From NCBI GenBank assembly GCA_050258095.1, contig JBLMYD010000128.1, forward strand, positions 1 through 15,273: 15,273 bases of DNA, read 5' to 3'. The notes beneath the pieces were generated by a model that saw only the letters and a program-made list of their open reading frames with translations, had not been told where the DNA came from and ran no database searches. The translations under genes were made by a program, and so were the position numbers. Below, piece by piece: positions 1 through 6,581 of this stretch. Position 1 is the stretch's first letter. The number at the start of each line of letters is the position of its first letter. This DNA comes from VRUE01 sp050258095 (GTDB taxonomy: Bacteria > Actinomycetota > Thermoleophilia > Solirubrobacterales > 70-9).

Positions 1-15
1 TGACCGTCCCGGAGT

Positions 16-93
16 GGGAGAGGGGGGAGCCCATCCCAAAACACTCCCGCGCGGCTCCGGCCGAGCGTTTTGGGATGGGCTCCCCGCTCTCCC
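16..93 (-). terminator. Long perfect-stem hairpin at the end of the transporter-ligase operon
   Basis: Bases 24-42 are perfectly complementary to 67-85 (19 bp). After one G/G mismatch (23/86) the stem continues for 7 bp more (16-22 with 87-93). The 24-nt loop can form a further small GC stem. The structure starts at the ligase stop codon (TAG, 95-93) and shares one base with it. No T-run follows on either strand, so it is not a classical intrinsic terminator. It may still stop transcription, protect the mRNA 3' end, or be a mobile palindromic repeat. The stem is seen directly; the role is inferred. Confidence 0.6.
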
Positions 94-1040
94 TACCCCT
101 GATCGAGATCAGAGAAGACGCATTCCCGCGGTTCCTTGTCGTCCCGGAACCGGCGGAAGCGCGCCCCGTGCCTGATCCGACCCGCCGCGGCGTGGTCGTA
201 GCCGACTTCGATCACCAGCTCAGGTCGAAGGGCCACCCACCCGAGCTCGCGCCCGCCACTCCAGCGACTCGGCTCGGCGCTGCCGCTCTCGCCCGTCTCC
301 AGCGGCTGGAGCATCGTGCGCAGGGCGCGTTTCGTGTCTGCCGAGAAGCCCGAGATGTGGCCGACCGGGCGCAGCGCGTCGCCGTCGTAGAGGCCGAGGA
401 TCAGCGAGCCGACCGTGCCCTCCTCCTTGCCCGGCCGCCAGCCCATCACGACGCAGTCGATCTCGCGCTCGCGCTTGACCTTCGCCATCCCCCTGCGCTT
501 GCCCGGCAGATAGGGCGCGTCGAGCTGCTTGGCCATCGTCCCCTCGGTGTGCGCCAGCCACTCCTCGGCCCGCGCCGGGTCGCTGTTGAGCTCGCTCGTC
601 TCGATGCCGGTGCCGCTTGCCAGCGCGTCGAGCCGCCGCCGCCGCTCGCCGAAGGGCGCCTCGAGCAGCGACTCGTCTCCCTCGGCGAGCAGGTCGAAGG
701 CGACGTAGGAGGCCGGGATCTCCCGCGCCAGCAGGGCGATCCGCGACTCGGCCGGGTGGATGCGGCTCTGCAGGGCGTCGAACTCGAGGTTGCCCTCGGC
801 GTCGCGGATCACCAGCTCGCCGTCGAGCACGTAGCGCCCGGCCGGGAAGCTCAGCTCCGGGAAGTAGCGGGCGAGAGCCTTGCCGCCGCGCGACTGGATG
901 TAGGCGTCGTCGCCGTCGACGAAGACGATCGCGCGAAAGCCGTCGAGCTTCTGCTCGTAGGCCCACTCCTCGCCGACCGGCAGCTGCTTGCGGGTCAGCG
1001 CCAGCTGCGGCTCGATCGGCGGTTCCAGCGGCAGGTTCAA
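93..1040 (-). CDS. ligC: LigC-like ATP-dependent DNA ligase
   Basis: A 315-aa ATP-dependent DNA ligase that seals nicks through a lysyl-AMP intermediate. The nucleotidyltransferase motifs appear in order: motif I KLDGFR with the adenylated lysine at K31, motif III YVLDGELVI, motif IIIa YVAFDLL, motif IV EGTMAKQ, and motif V MAKVKRER. A C-terminal OB-fold region follows, ending RIRHGARFRRFRDDKEPREC as is usual for LigC. The N-terminus (NLPLEPPIEPQLA) matches the usual LigC beginning, which supports the TTG start at 1040. That TTG shares TTGA with the oppF stop, so translation is probably coupled. Start codons further upstream would overlap oppF heavily and add arginine-rich non-homologous sequence. 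LigC proteins act in actinobacterial repair, often beside Ku or LigD-type polymerases, but none is present here. The family call is secure; the role in this operon is unknown. Confidence 0.9.
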   Translation of the reverse strand: MNLPLEPPIEPQLALTRKQLPVGEEWAYEQKLDGFRAIVFVDGDDAYIQSRGGKALARYFPELSFPAGRYVLDGELVIRDAEGNLEFDALQSRIHPAESRIALLAREIPASYVAFDLLAEGDESLLEAPFGERRRRLDALASGTGIETSELNSDPARAEEWLAHTEGTMAKQLDAPYLPGKRRGMAKVKREREIDCVVMGWRPGKEEGTVGSLILGLYDGDALRPVGHISGFSADTKRALRTMLQPLETGESGSAEPSRWSGGRELGWVALRPELVIEVGYDHAAAGRIRHGARFRRFRDDKEPRECVFSDLDQG

Positions 1041-1933
1041 TCTGATCCGACAGTTTGCCGACGCGCCCGCGCCTCGCGCGGGTCGGGGATCGGCACCGCG
1101 GCGAGCAGCGTCTTCGTGTACGGATCGCGCGGCTGCTCGCAGACGCGGTCGGCGGTCCCCTCCTCGACGATCTTGCCGTCGTGCATGACCGCGATGCGGT
1201 CGGAGACGTGGCGGACGACGCCGATGTCGTGGGCGACGAAGACGTAGGTGAGGCCGAGCTCGTCCTGCAGGTCGGCGAGCAGGTTGACGATCTGGGCGCG
1301 GATCGAGACGTCGAGGGCGGAGACGGGCTCGTCGGCGAAGATCAGCTTCGGGCGCAGGGCGAGGGCCCGCGCGATGCCGATCCGCTGGCGCTGTCCGCCG
1401 GAGAACTCGTGCGGGAAGCGGTCGTAGCATTCCGCGCCGAGGCCGACCCGCCCGAGCAGGTCGAGGACCTGGCGGCGCAGCTCGCCGCCGCCCGCCACGT
1501 CCTGGAGCCGCAGCGGCTCGCCGACGATCTGGCCGACTCGCTTGCGCGGGTTGAGCGAGGCGTAGGGGTCCTGGAAGATCATCTGCATCTCGCGGCGCAG
1601 CGGCCGCATCTCGCGCCGCGAGAGGCCGGCGATCTCGCGCCCGGCGAAGCGCACCGAGCCCGCGGTCGGCTTGGTCAGCTGCAGCACCGTCCGGCAGAGC
1701 GTCGACTTGCCCGACCCCGACTCGCCGACCAGCCCGAGCGTTTCCCCCGCCCGCACCTCGAAGCTGACCCCGTCGACCGCCCGCACCCGGTCGACCTCGC
1801 GGTCGAAGAGCAGCCCCCGCTTGACCGGGAAGTGCTTCTTGAGGCCCCGGACCTCGAGAAGCACTTCCCGGTCCCCCCGCCGACGGGACGATTTCCGCGG
1901 TATAGCGTCGGAAATAGGCCCGTCGGCGGTCAT
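1037..1933 (-). CDS. oppF: Oligopeptide/dipeptide ABC transporter ATP-binding protein (OppF/DppF type)
   Basis: A 298-aa ATPase that powers peptide import together with OppD. Walker A GESGSGKST is at about residues 70-78, the Q-loop is in MIFQDPYASLNPR, the ABC signature is FSGGQRQRIGIARAL, Walker B and D-loop are LIFADEPVSALDVS, and the switch histidine is in VAHDIGVV. The ATG start at 1933 overlaps the oppD stop as ATGA. At 298 aa it is slightly short for the family (about 320-330): it ends soon after the PHxYT-like segment (RDPYTKTLLAAVPIPDP) and lacks the cysteine cluster that OppD keeps. It has a charged 20-residue leader before the conserved domain. A 17-bp perfect inverted repeat sits in codons of about residues 21-37. 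Substrate could be peptides or other solutes of the same transporter family. Confidence 0.93.
   Translation of the reverse strand: MTADGPISDAIPRKSSRRRGDREVLLEVRGLKKHFPVKRGLLFDREVDRVRAVDGVSFEVRAGETLGLVGESGSGKSTLCRTVLQLTKPTAGSVRFAGREIAGLSRREMRPLRREMQMIFQDPYASLNPRKRVGQIVGEPLRLQDVAGGGELRRQVLDLLGRVGLGAECYDRFPHEFSGGQRQRIGIARALALRPKLIFADEPVSALDVSIRAQIVNLLADLQDELGLTYVFVAHDIGVVRHVSDRIAVMHDGKIVEEGTADRVCEQPRDPYTKTLLAAVPIPDPREARARRQTVGSD
1823..1873 (-). repeat. 17-bp perfect palindrome inside the 5' part of oppF
   Basis: Positions 1823-1839 are perfectly complementary to 1857-1873, with a further 4-bp match inside (1841-1844 with 1852-1855). It lies 60-110 nt after the oppF ATG and encodes the conserved EVLLEVRGLKKHFP region on both arms. 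The predicted mRNA hairpin is strong enough to slow ribosomes or polymerase between oppD and oppF, but this role is inference. Confidence 0.6.
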
Positions 1934-2916
1934 TTGTTGAGCCAGCAGCGGTCGCGGTGGTTGGGGGCGTCGGGGAGGCGGGCCTCTAGGTCGGGCATCT
2001 GCATGCAGCGGTCGAAGGCGTGCGGGCAGCGGGGCCTGAACGAGCAGCCCGCCGGCAGGTCGAGCAGCGAGGGGGGCGAGCCGCCGATCTGTGGCAGCCG
2101 CTCCGGGCGCTCGCGATCGAGGCGGGTGAGCGAGCCGAGCAGGCCCCAGGTGTAGGGGTGCCGGGGCTCGTAGAAGATCTCGTCGAGCGTCCCCTCCTCG
2201 ACCACCCGCCCGGCGTACATCACCAGCACCCGGTCGGCGACCTCGGCGACGACGCCGAGGTCGTGGGTGATCAGGATCGTCGCCAGGCCGCGTTCCTCGT
2301 TGAGCCGCTCGAGCAGGCGCAGGATCTGCGCCTGGACGGTGACGTCGAGCGCCGTCGTCGGCTCGTCGGCGATCAGCACGTCCGGCTCAAGCGCCAGCGC
2401 CATCGCGATCATCGCCCGCTGGCGCATGCCGCCGGAGAACTCGTGCGGGTAGGAGTCGACGCGGCGCCCGGCGTCGGGGATGCCGACCGAGTCGAGCAGC
2501 TCGACCGTTCGCTCGCGCGCCTCGTCCTTGGACACCTCGCCGCGGTGGGCGCGGATCGCCTCGCCGATCTGGGCGCCGATCCGGTAGACGGGGTTGAAGG
2601 ACGTCATCGGGTCCTGGAAGACCATCGCCACCCGGTTGCCCCGGACCCGCTGCATCTCCTCGTCGCCGGCCGCGAGCAGCTCGCTCTCGCCGAGGCGCAC
2701 CGAGCCCTCGATCCGCGCGTTCGGCGAGCGGGTGAGGCCGAGGATCGTCTGCGCGGTGACGCTCTTGCCCGAGCCCGACTCGCCGACGATCGAGAGCACC
2801 TCCCCCGCCGCGAGGTCGAAGGAGACACCGTCGACGGCCTGCAGCAGGCCGCCTTCGGTGACGAAGCCGACCCGCAGGTCGCGCACGGCGAGGAGAGTCC
2901 CGGTGCCCACGCTCAC
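1930..2916 (-). CDS. oppD: Oligopeptide/dipeptide ABC transporter ATP-binding protein (OppD/DppD type)
   Basis: A 328-aa ATPase and partner of OppF. Walker A GESGSGKS is at residues 45-52, the Q-loop is MVFQDPMTSFNP, the signature is FSGGMRQRAMIAMAL, Walker B is VLIADEPTTALDVT, and the switch histidine is in ITHDLGVV. The C-terminal peptide-transporter extension is complete, including the cysteine motif AGCSFRPRCPHAFDRC, known in some family members to bind an Fe-S cluster. The GTG start at 2916 overlaps the oppB stop as GTGA, and its own stop overlaps the oppF ATG. Length is normal. It is clearly of the peptide/nickel subfamily; the exact substrate cannot be read from sequence. Confidence 0.94.
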   Translation of the reverse strand: MSVGTGTLLAVRDLRVGFVTEGGLLQAVDGVSFDLAAGEVLSIVGESGSGKSVTAQTILGLTRSPNARIEGSVRLGESELLAAGDEEMQRVRGNRVAMVFQDPMTSFNPVYRIGAQIGEAIRAHRGEVSKDEARERTVELLDSVGIPDAGRRVDSYPHEFSGGMRQRAMIAMALALEPDVLIADEPTTALDVTVQAQILRLLERLNEERGLATILITHDLGVVAEVADRVLVMYAGRVVEEGTLDEIFYEPRHPYTWGLLGSLTRLDRERPERLPQIGGSPPSLLDLPAGCSFRPRCPHAFDRCMQMPDLEARLPDAPNHRDRCWLNK

Positions 2917-3869
2917 TGCGCCGACTCCCCCAGCTTGACGCGCGGATCGAGGTAGGCGTAGGCGATGTCGACGAGGGTGTTGAAGAGGACGATGAAGAAG
3001 GCGCCGAAGAGGACGATCGCCATGATCGGCGGCAGGTCGAGGTTTTTCAGTGATTCGTAGGCGTACTGGCCGATGCCGTTGAGGTTGAAGAGGCCCTCGA
3101 CGACGATCGCGCCGCCGAGCAGGGCGCCGACGTCGAGACCGAAGAGGGTGACGATCGGGATCAGCGAGTTGCGCAGCACGTGACGGCGGATGACTCGACG
3201 TTCACTGAGGCCCTTGGCCCGAGCGGTGCGCACGTAGTCCTCGTTCATTGCGTCGAGCATGTTCGAGCGCAACACCCGGCTGTAGAAGCCGACGTAGAGG
3301 ATCGCAAGCGTCACCCAGGGAACGATCAGATGGCTGGCCCATTCGAGCGGATCGACGGCGAATTCGACGTATCCCCCGGAAGGAAAGATTTCGGTCTTAT
3401 AGGTGAAATAGTTGAGGAAGACCGCCGCCAGGAGCGGAACGGGCATCGACAGCCCGACGATCGCGAGAATCGTCAGCGTCCGGTCGAGCAGCCCGCCCGC
3501 CTTGAGCGCCGACAGATAACCGAACAACAGCCCGAAGAAAAGCCAGATAGCCGCGGCGCCCAGGCAGAGCGAAAACGTCGCCGGAATGCCTTCGACGAGC
3601 CGTTCGTCGACGTTTTCCTGGCCGAAGTAGGAGATCAGATCGCCGCTGAAGACCTTCTCCATCATCGTCAGGTACTGCTGTGGCAGCGCATCGTCGAAAC
3701 CCCATTCCCGTTCGATCCTGGCTTCGAGCTGCGGGGTTGCCGCCTTGCCGGCCATTCGCTGCACCGGGTTGGAACTGGGGATCACGTTGAAGATCAGGAA
3801 CGTGAGAACGGAGACGGCGAAGAGGACGGTTAGCATCCCGACCAGGCGCCTGGCGAGGAAGCGGGCCAT
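2913..3869 (-). CDS. oppB: ABC transporter permease, OppB/DppB type
   Basis: A 318-aa inner-membrane permease with about six transmembrane segments, beginning with the family's RRLVGMLTVLFAVSVLTFLIF helix. The cytoplasmic EAA loop that docks on the ATPases is visible as VRTARAKGLSERRVIRRHVLRNSLIP, and the C-terminal segment runs to AYAYLDPRVKLG, the usual family end. The N-terminal periplasmic loop (NPVQRMAGKAATPQLEARIEREWGFD) is also typical. The ATG at 3869 overlaps the oppC stop as TGATG. Its base composition looks less GC-rich than the ATPase genes downstream, especially around 3300-3800. Confidence 0.93.
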   Translation of the reverse strand: MARFLARRLVGMLTVLFAVSVLTFLIFNVIPSSNPVQRMAGKAATPQLEARIEREWGFDDALPQQYLTMMEKVFSGDLISYFGQENVDERLVEGIPATFSLCLGAAAIWLFFGLLFGYLSALKAGGLLDRTLTILAIVGLSMPVPLLAAVFLNYFTYKTEIFPSGGYVEFAVDPLEWASHLIVPWVTLAILYVGFYSRVLRSNMLDAMNEDYVRTARAKGLSERRVIRRHVLRNSLIPIVTLFGLDVGALLGGAIVVEGLFNLNGIGQYAYESLKNLDLPPIMAIVLFGAFFIVLFNTLVDIAYAYLDPRVKLGESAQ

Positions 3870-4927
3870 CAGGGCGCAATCCCCTCTGTCGCCTCCGCGG
3901 CGCTAAAGCCGCTGTGCGCCTCGATGCGCGCCTTCGATTTGGGATCGAGGGCGTCGCGCAGACCGTCGGCGAAGACGTTGACCGCGAGCACCGTCAAGAG
4001 GATCATCGCGCCCGGCAGGTAGGTGAGCATCGGCGCGCTGGTCAGTAGGTCCAAGCCGCTGTTCAGCATCGTTCCCCAGGAGCCGTTGGGCGGCTGCACG
4101 CCGACGCCGAGGAAGGAGAGGAGCGCTTCCAGCAGCATCGCGTTGGTGATGTTGAGGGCAAAGAAGACGATGATCGTCGAGGCGAGGTTCGGCAGTAGCT
4201 CGCCGAACATCACCCGCAGCGAGCCGGCGCCCTGCGACTCCGCCGCCTCGACGAACTCCTTCTCGCGTAGGGCCAGCGCCTCCCCCCGGATCGGCCTCGC
4301 CATGTAAGGGACGTAGACGACGCCGATCACCAGAATCGTGATCCAGATCGAGCCGGAGGACAGGTGCAGGGGACCGATGTTCAGGCCGCCGACGGCGAGC
4401 GCCAGGCCGAGGGCGATCGCCAGCAGCGTCACCGGGAAAGCCCAGATCACGTCCATCGTGCGGCCGATCACCGTGTCGGTCCAGCCTCTGAAATAGCCGG
4501 CCAGCAGGCCGAGGATCGTGCCTAGGAGGGTCGTGAGCGCCGCTGCGGCGAAGCCGATCAGCAGCGAGGTCCGTCCTCCGTACATCAGCCGTACCATCTC
4601 GTCGCGACCGAGCCGACCGTCGGCGCCGAGGAAGAACCTGCCGCCCGTTTCGAGCCACTGTGGGCCGATCGGCTTTCCTTCACGGTTGACGACCTCACGC
4701 TCTTCGCTCCCCACCCGGACCTTCTCCAGCGTGTGCGTGTCGTTGGGGCCGGTGTGGGCCACGTAGTCGGCCCAGAGCGGGGCCGCCAGGCAGAAGGCGA
4801 CGATCAGGACGAAGAGGCCGAGGAAGGCGAGCGCCACCCGGTTGCGGCGCAGCCGCCGCCAGGCGATGCGCCAGGGGCCGCCGGCCGCCGCAGGGGCGGC
4901 CGCCTGGTCGTATGGCAGGGAGGCCAC
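3869..4927 (-). CDS. oppC: ABC transporter permease, OppC/DppC type
   Basis: A 352-aa inner-membrane permease that pairs with OppB. The N-terminal soluble part leads into WRRLRRNRVALAFLGLFVLIVAFCLAAPL, the typical OppC first helix. The EAA loop is FVEAAESQGAGSLRVMFGELLPN, and the end is NVFADGLRDALDPKSK. The periplasmic insert after helix 1 (about 50 residues, THTLEKVRVGSEEREVV...) is longer than in short DppC proteins. I prefer the GTG start at 4927, which leaves 28 nt after the oppA stop. An ATG at 4990 is possible but would add 21 residues (ARTWPASSSSS...) that overlap the end of oppA out of frame and look non-coding. The nearest ribosome site (AGGAG) is 18 nt from the GTG and lies partly in a hairpin loop. 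Confidence 0.92.
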   Translation of the reverse strand: MASLPYDQAAAPAAAGGPWRIAWRRLRRNRVALAFLGLFVLIVAFCLAAPLWADYVAHTGPNDTHTLEKVRVGSEEREVVNREGKPIGPQWLETGGRFFLGADGRLGRDEMVRLMYGGRTSLLIGFAAAALTTLLGTILGLLAGYFRGWTDTVIGRTMDVIWAFPVTLLAIALGLALAVGGLNIGPLHLSSGSIWITILVIGVVYVPYMARPIRGEALALREKEFVEAAESQGAGSLRVMFGELLPNLASTIIVFFALNITNAMLLEALLSFLGVGVQPPNGSWGTMLNSGLDLLTSAPMLTYLPGAMILLTVLAVNVFADGLRDALDPKSKARIEAHSGFSAAEATEGIAP

Positions 4928-4940
4928 CCCCGTATTGTGA

Positions 4941-4957
4941 AGCCGCTCCTGGCGGCT
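4941..4957 (-). promoter_or_regulatory. Small intercistronic hairpin between oppA and oppC
   Basis: Positions 4941-4946 pair perfectly with 4952-4957, closing a 5-nt loop that reads CAGGA on the mRNA. The stem begins at the oppA stop codon (4958-4956) and the loop holds most of the only AGGAG sequence before oppC. Such hairpins after binding-protein genes often protect the upstream mRNA so that more binding protein than permease is made. That role is inferred here. Confidence 0.4.
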
Positions 4958-6581
4958 ACTTGAACTGGAAGCTGGCCAGGTCCTGGCCAAAGGTTGGGTT
5001 GAAGATGACCTTGCTCAGGTCGATCGCGCTGCTGGTGAAGGTCGAGACGGTATTCGTCCCGTAGGGCGCGATCGGGGCCTGTTCCATGAATTCTTTGTCC
5101 AGGGCCGCGTATTCGGCTTCCTGCTTGGTTCCGAGGGGCCTTTCGTTGAGCCTGGTGATCTTCGCGTTGAGCTTCGGGTCGTCGATGCGCGAGAAGTTTG
5201 TGTTGTTGGTCGGGGCGATGCTTTCGCCCGCGAACAACAGCTGGAAGAAGTCGTTCGGGTGAGGGTAGTCCTGGTACCAGCTGAGCCAGCCGACATCGAG
5301 GTCGGGCGTCGATTCGTTGCCGATTAGCGGGAAGTAGTTGTCGGCATTGATTTCCTTCAGCTTGGCGTCGAAGCCAAGTTCTTTGAGCACCCCTTCGAGG
5401 TAGGCGCCGGCTTCGTTGTTGGGGCTTTCGTTGTCGGTCCAGACCGTGATGTTGCGTTCGGAGGGGTTGGCTTCCTTGATCAGCTGCTTGGCTTTGGCCA
5501 TGTCGTGCGGGTAGAGGTTGAAGGTCTCGTGCCCGGGCATCCCTTCCGGGAGGATCTGGTGGTCCGCGACGAGGGAGCCGGCGTAGATGCGTTCCAGCGC
5601 TGCCGGGTTGACCGCGTAGTTGACCGCCTGGCGCACCTTGAGGTCGTCGAAGGGCGCCTTTTCGGTGTTCATCCAGAAGAAGTAGAAGTTAATCGGGCGC
5701 TCGACTCGGAACTGGGTTCCTTCGTACTTGTCCTTGACTCTGTTGTATTCGTCGGCCGAGATCGGGGTCTGCATCCAATCGGCCTTGCCCCGTTCGATTT
5801 CGTTGACCTGGGTCGAGTCGTTGCGGATCACCTTGATCTCGATCTTGTCGACGTGACCGCTCGGCACCTCGCCGATCTGCGAGTTGTCTTTGGCCCAGTA
5901 GGGATTGCGCGCGTAGGACCAGCCGCGGCCCGGTTCGACCTTGGTGATCATGTAGGGACCGGTCGCCGGTGGCGGGTTAGCGGTCATGTTCTTGACCGGG
6001 GTGTCGGACGGGAGGACGGCGGCGTAGAGCATGGCGAGCTCGTTGGTGAACGTCCCCCGCGGCGCGGTCAAGTCGATTTCGATTCTGCCGGTCTTGTCGT
6101 CGGTCGCGATCCCCGAGATGCCGCCTTGCTTGGTTTCAGCGAATTTCTGCGCGCCGACGATGCTTTCGTAGAAGCTCGAGCCGGCCGAGCCGAGCGCGAA
6201 GACGCGTTCGATCGAGCTCTTGAAGTCGGAGGCCTTGACCGGCTTGCCATCGGAGTACCTGAGGCCCTTGCGCATCGTCAGCGTGTAAGTCTTGCCGCCG
6301 TTGGTGATCTTCGGCATGCTCTCGGCGAGGGCGGGGACCACTTTGCTGCCAGCGGCGCCGTTCTCGTGAGCGAGGGTGAGCAGCGGCAGGTAGGTGTCGT
6401 ACATCGCCGTCCAGCCTTCGACTTCATACGACAGGGACGGGTCCAGGTAAGCGGGGAACGACGCATAGGTGCCGATCAGCGTCCCGCCTTCCTTGCTGCT
6501 CGAGCCGCCACAGGCGGCAAGGCCGACGGTGGAGCCGGTGACGAGGACCAGGAGCAGCAGAACGAGACCAGGCTTTTTCAA
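4956..6581 (-). CDS. oppA: Peptide-type ABC transporter substrate-binding lipoprotein (SBP_bac_5)
   Basis: A 541-aa extracytoplasmic solute-binding protein for the OppBCDF system. From the TTG at 6581 it reads MKKPGLVLLLLVLV...LAACGG, a lipoprotein signal peptide with lipobox LAAC and acylated Cys at residue 24. Typical SBP_bac_5 parts follow: WTAMYDTYLPLLT, YTLTMRKGLRYSDGKPVKASDF, ATGPYMITK, NPYWAKD, VRQAVNYAVNPAAL and an aromatic-rich region DVGWLSWYQDYPHPNDFF. The TTG is chosen because GGAGGT lies 6 nt before it and it forms TTGA with the stop of the MFS gene. An ATG at 6605 would overlap that gene by 28 nt and put eight extra residues before the signal. The gene looks lower in GC than its neighbours. 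Ligand is probably a peptide. Confidence 0.93.
   Translation of the reverse strand: MKKPGLVLLLLVLVTGSTVGLAACGGSSSKEGGTLIGTYASFPAYLDPSLSYEVEGWTAMYDTYLPLLTLAHENGAAGSKVVPALAESMPKITNGGKTYTLTMRKGLRYSDGKPVKASDFKSSIERVFALGSAGSSFYESIVGAQKFAETKQGGISGIATDDKTGRIEIDLTAPRGTFTNELAMLYAAVLPSDTPVKNMTANPPPATGPYMITKVEPGRGWSYARNPYWAKDNSQIGEVPSGHVDKIEIKVIRNDSTQVNEIERGKADWMQTPISADEYNRVKDKYEGTQFRVERPINFYFFWMNTEKAPFDDLKVRQAVNYAVNPAALERIYAGSLVADHQILPEGMPGHETFNLYPHDMAKAKQLIKEANPSERNITVWTDNESPNNEAGAYLEGVLKELGFDAKLKEINADNYFPLIGNESTPDLDVGWLSWYQDYPHPNDFFQLLFAGESIAPTNNTNFSRIDDPKLNAKITRLNERPLGTKQEAEYAALDKEFMEQAPIAPYGTNTVSTFTSSAIDLSKVIFNPTFGQDLASFQFK

Noticed and set aside
75..1247. Long plus-strand reading frame opposite the ligase and oppF
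   Set aside because: Its translation is rich in Arg/Ala/Val with no family features, and the opposite strand carries complete ligase and ATPase motifs; it is a GC-bias shadow.
1041..1430. N-terminal extension of the ligase to 1430
   Set aside because: The extra residues are Arg/Pro-rich out-of-frame reading of oppF; LigC homology begins right at TTG 1040.
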